This document shows positions 6,003 through 9,530 of a stretch of 9,530 bases of DNA, piece by piece. The notes beneath the pieces were generated by a model that worked only from the letters and a program-made list of their open reading frames with translations, was not told the origin of the DNA and searched no databases. The number at the start of each line of letters is the position of its first letter. Within the stretch, counting starts at the first letter, position 1. The translations under genes were made by a program, and so were the position numbers. The DNA is from Acidovorax_G sp046289925 (GTDB lineage: Bacteria > Pseudomonadota > Gammaproteobacteria > Burkholderiales > Burkholderiaceae_C). Location of the stretch: contig JBKBUN010000125.1 in the NCBI GenBank assembly GCA_046289925.1, forward strand, positions 1-9,530. The letters are read 5' to 3'.

Positions 6003-7393
6003 ACCAGATCTTTGCGGCCGATGCGTTGCTGCCCACGGGCTGGACGCGCGATGTGCTCATTGCGTGGGACAGGGCGGGGCGCATCACCCAGGTCACACCC
6101 CATGCCGCGGCGCCTGCGGGCGTGTCCACCGCCGCAGGCCCGCTGCTGCCCGGTCTGCCCAACCTGCATTCGCATGCCTTTCAGCGCGCGTTTGCGGGCC
6201 TTACGGAGTACCGCGGTCAGGCGCACGACAGCTTCTGGAGCTGGCGCAACCTGATGTACCGCTTTGCGCAGCGCATCACGCCCGAATCGTTGGAAGCCAT
6301 CGCCACCTGGCTCTATATCGAAATGCTGGAGGCGGGCTACACCAGCGTGTGCGAATTCCATTACGTGCACCACGACACCGACGGCCGCCCTTATGCAGAC
6401 GACGCCACCTTGTCGCTGGCCCTGCTGCGCGCGGCACGCACGGCGGGCATCGCCCTGACGCTGCTGCCCGTGCTGTACCAGAGCAGCGGCTTTGGCGCGA
6501 AGCCGCCCCGGGCCGACCAAGCGCGCTTCATCCGCAGCACCGACAACATGCTCACTTTATTGGAGCGCCTCACGCCCGCCGCACAAGCACAAGCGGTGGT
6601 TTTGGGTCTGGCCCCGCATTCGCTGCGCGCCGTGCCACCCGACAGCCTGGCCGCCGCAGTGCAGGGGCTTGCGGCGCTCAACCCGCAGGCCCCCATCCAC
6701 ATCCACATTGCCGAGCAGACGCAGGAAGTGGAGGATTGCATCGCCTGGAGCGGCCAGCGCCCCGTGCAGTGGCTGCTGAACCATGCGCCGGTGGATGCGC
6801 GTTGGTGCCTGGTGCATGCCACGCACATGACGCAGCAGGAATATGCCGACGCGGCGCGCACCGGCGCGGTGGCCGGCATCTGCCCCACCACCGAGGCCAA
6901 TCTGGGCGACGGCATCTTCGACATGCCCCTGTGGCAGCAGCATGGCGGGCGCTGGGGCGTGGGCTCCGACAGCCATGCCTGCGTCAATGCGGCGGAGGAG
7001 TTGCTGATGCTCGAATACGGCCAGCGGCTGGCGCGCCGCCAGCGCAATGTGCTCGCGTCCGACGCGCAGGCCGAGGTGGCCACCGCCATGACGCTACAAG
7101 CCGTGCAGGGCGGGGTGCAAGCGTCAGGTCGCCTGGGGGTTGGGGCTACGGCGGGCATTGCAGTCGGTCAGCCCGCGGACTGGGTGGAGCTGGACGCGCA
7201 GCATGTTGCGCTGCAGGGCCTGCCAGCGCCGGCCATGCTGTCCGCCCACGTGTTTGCCAGCCACCGCACGTCGGCTATCGACAGCGTGTGGGTGGGGGGG
7301 CAGCGCCGCGTGGCCCAGGGCCGCCATGCGCTGCACGATGCCGCTGCCGCCGCCTTTGTGGCGGCCCGTTCTGCAACAGTGGCTGCTGCATGA
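5999..7393 (+). CDS. hutF: N-formimino-L-glutamate deiminase
   Basis: This is the fourth step of the five-step route: N-formimino-L-glutamate plus water to N-formyl-L-glutamate plus ammonia. The 464-residue amidohydrolase-superfamily protein has LPGLPNLHSHAFQRAFAG with metal ligands His57 and His59, then FWSWRNLMYRFAQRI, EFHYVHHDTDGRPY, PHSLRAVP, HIHIAEQTQEVEDC with His236, LVHATHM with His273, CPTTEANLGDGIFD, and GSDSHACVNAAEELLMLEYGQRL with Asp324. The HSHAFQR block and the EFHYVHH block separate HutF from HutI and from guanine deaminases. The start codon overlaps the hutI stop by four bases, and GGAG at 5988-5991 lies 7 nt upstream, so HutI and HutF are translationally coupled. A 7-G tract lies at 7294-7300. 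The C-terminus ends in an Ala-rich tail. Confidence 0.95.
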   Translation: MNQIFAADALLPTGWTRDVLIAWDRAGRITQVTPHAAAPAGVSTAAGPLLPGLPNLHSHAFQRAFAGLTEYRGQAHDSFWSWRNLMYRFAQRITPESLEAIATWLYIEMLEAGYTSVCEFHYVHHDTDGRPYADDATLSLALLRAARTAGIALTLLPVLYQSSGFGAKPPRADQARFIRSTDNMLTLLERLTPAAQAQAVVLGLAPHSLRAVPPDSLAAAVQGLAALNPQAPIHIHIAEQTQEVEDCIAWSGQRPVQWLLNHAPVDARWCLVHATHMTQQEYADAARTGAVAGICPTTEANLGDGIFDMPLWQQHGGRWGVGSDSHACVNAAEELLMLEYGQRLARRQRNVLASDAQAEVATAMTLQAVQGGVQASGRLGVGATAGIAVGQPADWVELDAQHVALQGLPAPAMLSAHVFASHRTSAIDSVWVGGQRRVAQGRHALHDAAAAAFVAARSATVAAA

Positions 7394-7439
7394 GGGTTCT
7401 TGGGTTGAACCTCCATACTGGGTCTTATACGGGGTTTTG

Positions 7440-8252
7440 ATGTCTGAAAGCGCACCGCCTCCCTTTGTCTTCCACCCGGGCACCGCGCCCTTGCTGGTCT
7501 CCATGCCCCATGCGGGCACCTACGTGCCGCCGCAGCTTGCCGCACGCTTTACGGCCGAGGCGCGCCAGGTGCCCGACACCGACTGGCACATGGAGCGCCT
7601 GTATGCGTTTGCCCAGGACATGGGCGCGTCTCTCCTCGTGGCCACGCATTCGCGCTACGTGGTGGACCTGAACCGGCCGCCCGATGGCGCGAGCCTCTAC
7701 CCCGGCCAAAGCGTCACAGGCCTGTGTCCCGTGGACACCTTCGACGACATGCCCATCTATGCCGCAGGCGATGTGCCCGATGACGCCGAAATTGCCGCCC
7801 GGCGTGAGGCCGTCTGGGCCCCCTACCACGCCCAGTTGCGTGCCGAGTTGGACCGCATCCGCACGCAGCACGGCGTGGCCGTGCTGTGGGACGCGCATTC
7901 CATCCGCTCGGTGCTGCCGCGCTTTTTTGAAGGCAAGCTGCCGGACCTGAACCTGGGCACTGCCGACGGTGCCAGCTGCGACCCGGCGCTGGCCCAGGCG
8001 CTGCTCCAAATCGCCCAGAGCGCCGAGGGCTACACGGCCGTGCTCAATGGCCGCTTCAAGGGGGGCTATATCACCCGCCACTATGGCCAGCCCGGGCAGG
8101 GCGTACACGCGGTGCAATTGGAGATGACGCAGTGCAGCTACATGCAGGAATCCCTGCCCTTTGAATACCAGCCTGCGCTGGCCGCGCGTGTGCAGCCCGT
8201 GCTGCAGCAGCTTTTGGCGCAGGCGCTGGCTTTTGCGCGCCGCATGGGCTAG
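7440..8252 (+). CDS. hutG: N-formylglutamate deformylase (N-formylglutamate amidohydrolase)
   Basis: This is the last step: N-formyl-L-glutamate plus water to L-glutamate plus formate. The 270-residue product matches the N-formylglutamate amidohydrolase family in length and motifs: LLVSMPHAGTYVP with His24, DTDWHMERLYAF (Asp46, Asp48, His50, Glu52), SRYVVDLNRPPDG, LWDAHSIRSVLPRFFEG (Asp151, His153), FKGGYITRHYGQP and HAVQLEMTQCSYM. This is the deformylase type of HutG, not the arginase-like formiminoglutamase that shares the symbol in some bacteria; the presence of hutF next to it agrees. The frame is open upstream to 7140, but that part overlaps hutF. The ATG at 7440 gives the usual family length and has only a weak GGGG (7431-7434) as ribosome-binding site. 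A 46-bp gap separates it from hutF. Its TAG stop lies inside a 13-base match to the dispersed repeat end. Confidence 0.95.
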   Translation: MSESAPPPFVFHPGTAPLLVSMPHAGTYVPPQLAARFTAEARQVPDTDWHMERLYAFAQDMGASLLVATHSRYVVDLNRPPDGASLYPGQSVTGLCPVDTFDDMPIYAAGDVPDDAEIAARREAVWAPYHAQLRAELDRIRTQHGVAVLWDAHSIRSVLPRFFEGKLPDLNLGTADGASCDPALAQALLQIAQSAEGYTAVLNGRFKGGYITRHYGQPGQGVHAVQLEMTQCSYMQESLPFEYQPALAARVQPVLQQLLAQALAFARRMG

Positions 8253-8261
8253 GAGCCTGTC
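8249..8261 (+). repeat. 13-base partial copy of the 298-462 repeat end, overlapping the hutG stop
   Basis: CTAGGAGCCTGTC is identical to 296-308, the left boundary of the long palindrome, after which the two sequences diverge. The TAG stop of hutG (8250-8252) lies within it. I found no matching inverted end in the following 200 bp, so this is a solo or truncated end, or a chance match. Confidence 0.5.
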
Positions 8262-8265
8262 CGCT

Positions 8266-8310
8266 GTTTCGGCCCGGCACAGCCGGGGCCTTGCAGGGGC
8301 AGCCCGAAAC
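8266..8310 (+). terminator. candidate hairpin terminator downstream of hutG
   Basis: GTTTCGG (8266-8272) pairs with CCGAAAC (8304-8310). Alternatively, GGCCC-GGC (8271-8278) pairs with GCC-G-GGGCC (8282-8290) around an ACA loop, with one bulged base. The inner stem is strong and begins about 18 bp after the hutG stop. No U-run follows, so a classical intrinsic terminator is not shown; it could pause polymerase or protect the mRNA 3' end. Confidence 0.4.
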
Positions 8311-8437
8311 CGTGAGCCATGCGATCCTGCGCCGCGGTGGCATGTGCGTGTACCTGGTGGGGCATGCGGCCCGCGAGGTTGCAGAGCGGCTCGCACTGAT
8401 GGGGCTAACCGCTGACCCGCACGCCCGGCACCATCCG

Positions 8438-8461
8438 GGCGCCCGTCAAGGGCCGGGCGCC
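8438..8461 (-). terminator. candidate hairpin terminator of psd, possibly bidirectional
   Basis: GGCGCCCG (8438-8445) pairs perfectly with CGGGCGCC (8454-8461) around an 8-nt loop, beginning 2 bp beyond the psd stop. A competing stem GCCCGG (8423-8428) / CCGGGC (8435-8440) adjoins it. There is no T-tract on either strand, so efficiency is uncertain. Its place between convergent genes fits a termination role. Confidence 0.4.
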
Positions 8462-8463
8462 GG

Positions 8464-9333
8464 TCAGGCCGCGGCGCTGCCCGTCAGCATCGGCCAGCTG
8501 GCCATGGCCTCGCCCATGCGGATCGTGCGGGCAGGGGCCCAGTCGGGGTTGAAGCGCATGGGCCCGCGCGGCCACAGCAGGACGACCGTAGAGCCCAGCA
8601 GAAAGCGCCCCATCTCTTCGCCCTTTTGCAGCTGCACCTGGCCGGGGGCGTAGTCCCATTGGCGAATCTGCCCGGTGCGCGGTGGGTTCACCTGGCCGTG
8701 CCACACCGTGGCCATGCTGCCCACGATGGTGGCGCCCACCAGCACCAGCACGAACGGACCGCGCTCGGTATCGAAGTGGCACACCACGCGCTCGTTGCGC
8801 GCAAACAGGCCGGGCACACCGCGCGCAGTGGTCGGGTTCACCGAGAAGAGGTCGCCCGGCACGTACACCATGCGGCGCAGCGTGCCTGCGCAAGGCATGT
8901 GGATGCGGTGGTAGTCGCGCGGGCTCAGGTACAGCGTGGCAAAGTGGCCGTCCTCGTAGGCGCGTGCGGCCTCGGCATCGCCCGCCAGCAGTGCCGTGGT
9001 GCTGTAGCGGTGGCCCTTGGCCTGGAAGATCTGGTCGTGCTCGATGGGGCCGAACTGGCTGATCGCGCCGTCCACCGGGCACACCAGGTCGGCTTGCGCC
9101 AGCGGGCGGACACCCGGCCGCAGGGCGCGTGTGAAGAAGTCGTTGAAGCTGGCGTAGGCGGCAAAGTCGGGGTTGGCGGCTTCGCTCATGTCCACGCCGT
9201 AACGGGCTGCAAAGCGCCGGATGGCGGCGGTGGTCAGGCTGCCATGCCGGCCCGAAGCCAGCCGACCGGCCAGGGTGGTAAGAGCGCGCTTGGGGAGCAG
9301 GTACTGGGGCAGGACGGACAGACGATCGGACAC
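8464..9333 (-). CDS. psd: Phosphatidylserine decarboxylase proenzyme
   Basis: This membrane-associated enzyme converts phosphatidylserine to phosphatidylethanolamine plus CO2. The 289-residue proenzyme has NDFFTRALRPGVRPL, CPVDGAISQFG with Asp88, SPRDYHRIHMPCAGTL with His142 and His145, and GRFLLGSTVVLLWP. Self-cleavage is expected between Gly247 and Ser248 of the LGST motif, turning Ser248 into the pyruvoyl group and giving a long beta chain and a short alpha chain of about 42 residues. Asp88/His145/Ser248 correspond to the autocleavage triad Asp90/His147/Ser254 of the Escherichia coli enzyme. The GTG at 9333-9331 is preferred as start: GGGGAG lies 5 nt upstream and the product then begins SDRLSVLPQYLLPKRALT, as usual for this type. 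An upstream in-frame ATG (9366-9364) overlaps the probable -10 box. The gene converges on hutG and has no functional tie to histidine catabolism. Confidence 0.96.
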   Translation of the reverse strand: MSDRLSVLPQYLLPKRALTTLAGRLASGRHGSLTTAAIRRFAARYGVDMSEAANPDFAAYASFNDFFTRALRPGVRPLAQADLVCPVDGAISQFGPIEHDQIFQAKGHRYSTTALLAGDAEAARAYEDGHFATLYLSPRDYHRIHMPCAGTLRRMVYVPGDLFSVNPTTARGVPGLFARNERVVCHFDTERGPFVLVLVGATIVGSMATVWHGQVNPPRTGQIRQWDYAPGQVQLQKGEEMGRFLLGSTVVLLWPRGPMRFNPDWAPARTIRMGEAMASWPMLTGSAAA

Positions 9334-9338
9334 AGGGG

Positions 9339-9344
9339 CTCCCC
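9339..9344 (-). promoter_or_regulatory. ribosome-binding site deciding the GTG start of psd
   Basis: On the minus strand GGGGAG (9344-9339) is followed by 5 nt and then GTG (9333-9331). The possible upstream ATG at 9366-9364 has no comparable site, which is the main reason for choosing the GTG. Confidence 0.6.
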
Positions 9345-9364
9345 GTTGGATGCGGACGCCGCGC

Positions 9365-9370
9365 ATTCTA
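9365..9370 (-). promoter_or_regulatory. candidate -10 box of the psd promoter
   Basis: On the minus strand TAGAAT (9370-9365) matches five of six bases of the sigma-70 -10 consensus in otherwise very GC-rich DNA. Transcription would begin near 9358, leaving a leader of about 25 nt with the GGGGAG site. No convincing -35 hexamer is present at 16-18 bp. Confidence 0.4.
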
Positions 9371-9477
9371 CTGACCGCCCCGGGACTCCAGCCGGGGGCG
9401 ATCGGGTACGGCGCAGGTGGCACGCCTTGTGCTGTGCGGTGGAACGCCCGCCCGTGCGCCGCATCGAACCGGCCGCG

Positions 9478-9494
9478 CAGCGTGCGCTACGCTG
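9478..9494. repeat. short inverted repeat upstream of psd
   Basis: CAGCGT (9478-9483) and ACGCTG (9489-9494) form a perfect 6-bp inverted repeat around GCGCT. The following GCTGTGCAGTGG (9491-9502) also repeats GCTGTGCGGTGG (9431-9442) with one difference, 60 bp apart. These could be a regulatory site or the stem of a terminator of a gene beyond the window; nothing more can be said. Confidence 0.3.
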
Positions 9495-9507
9495 TGCAGT
9501 GGCTGAA

Positions 9508-9530
9508 CCTAGGAGTCTGTCGGGCTTGGG
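9508..9530 (+). repeat. left end of a second copy of the 298-462 palindrome, cut by the window edge
   Basis: CCTAGGAGTCTGTCGG followed by GCTTGGG matches 295-317 in 21 of 23 positions, including the three bases CCT just outside the inverted repeat. It has the same orientation as the left end of the first copy. The remainder, if present, lies beyond position 9530. Confidence 0.65.

Noticed and set aside
5896..7440. Second long + strand frame (514 codons) overlapping hutI and hutF
   Set aside because: Out-of-frame shadow of hutF with Arg/Ala/Gly-rich translation. HutF itself has all metal-binding motifs in its own frame.
9334..9423. Longer psd frame starting upstream of 9333
   Set aside because: The extra residues do not match the family start. 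One candidate ATG overlaps the probable -10 box, while GTG 9333 has a good ribosome-binding site.
298..9530. hut operon plus psd as a composite transposon bounded by the two repeat copies
   Set aside because: The two ends are in the same orientation and belong to a short dispersed palindrome. No transposase or target-site duplication is visible, and a housekeeping gene (psd) lies inside.
1..9530. tRNA, rRNA, CRISPR array, insertion sequence with transposase, or defence system
   Set aside because: None could be supported on either strand. The window is fully accounted for by seven genes and short intergenic regions.

Overview
This window is a histidine-utilisation (hut) cluster followed by a convergent phosphatidylserine decarboxylase gene. 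The DNA is visibly GC-rich, with strong G/C preference at third codon positions. Protein similarity recalled from memory, the gene set and two kinds of intergenic palindrome point to a betaproteobacterium, most likely family Comamonadaceae (Acidovorax-like). That placement is inference, as no search was run.

Layout. Positions 1-279 (+) hold the C-terminal end of hutC, the urocanate-responsive GntR-family repressor. Positions 280-528 are non-coding. They contain a 165-bp MITE-like palindrome (298-462) and then the hutH control region with a HutC-type operator (497-518) and ribosome-binding site. Six genes follow on the + strand: hutH (529-2154), hutU (2209-3963), hutD (3963-4676), hutI (4743-6002), hutF (5999-7393) and hutG (7440-8252). 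Positions 8253-8463 are a convergent intergenic region with hairpins on both sides. psd (8464-9333) lies on the - strand, and 9334-9530 holds its probable promoter and, at the edge, the end of another copy of the 298-462 repeat.

How the genes work together. HutH deaminates L-histidine to urocanate. HutU hydrates urocanate to imidazolonepropionate. HutI opens that ring to N-formimino-L-glutamate. HutF deiminates this to N-formyl-L-glutamate plus ammonia, and HutG hydrolyses it to glutamate plus formate. This is the five-step route, not the four-step route that uses an arginase-like formiminoglutamase. HutD is a bicupin thought to limit pathway flux. HutC would repress transcription from the hutH operator until urocanate accumulates. 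No histidine/urocanate transporter is in the window.

I see no undescribed multi-gene system. The parts that deserve a second look are non-coding: the 165-bp palindrome between hutC and its target promoter and its partial copies at 8249 and 9508, the tandem operator, and a different palindromic repeat that sits where the hutI ribosome-binding site should be.
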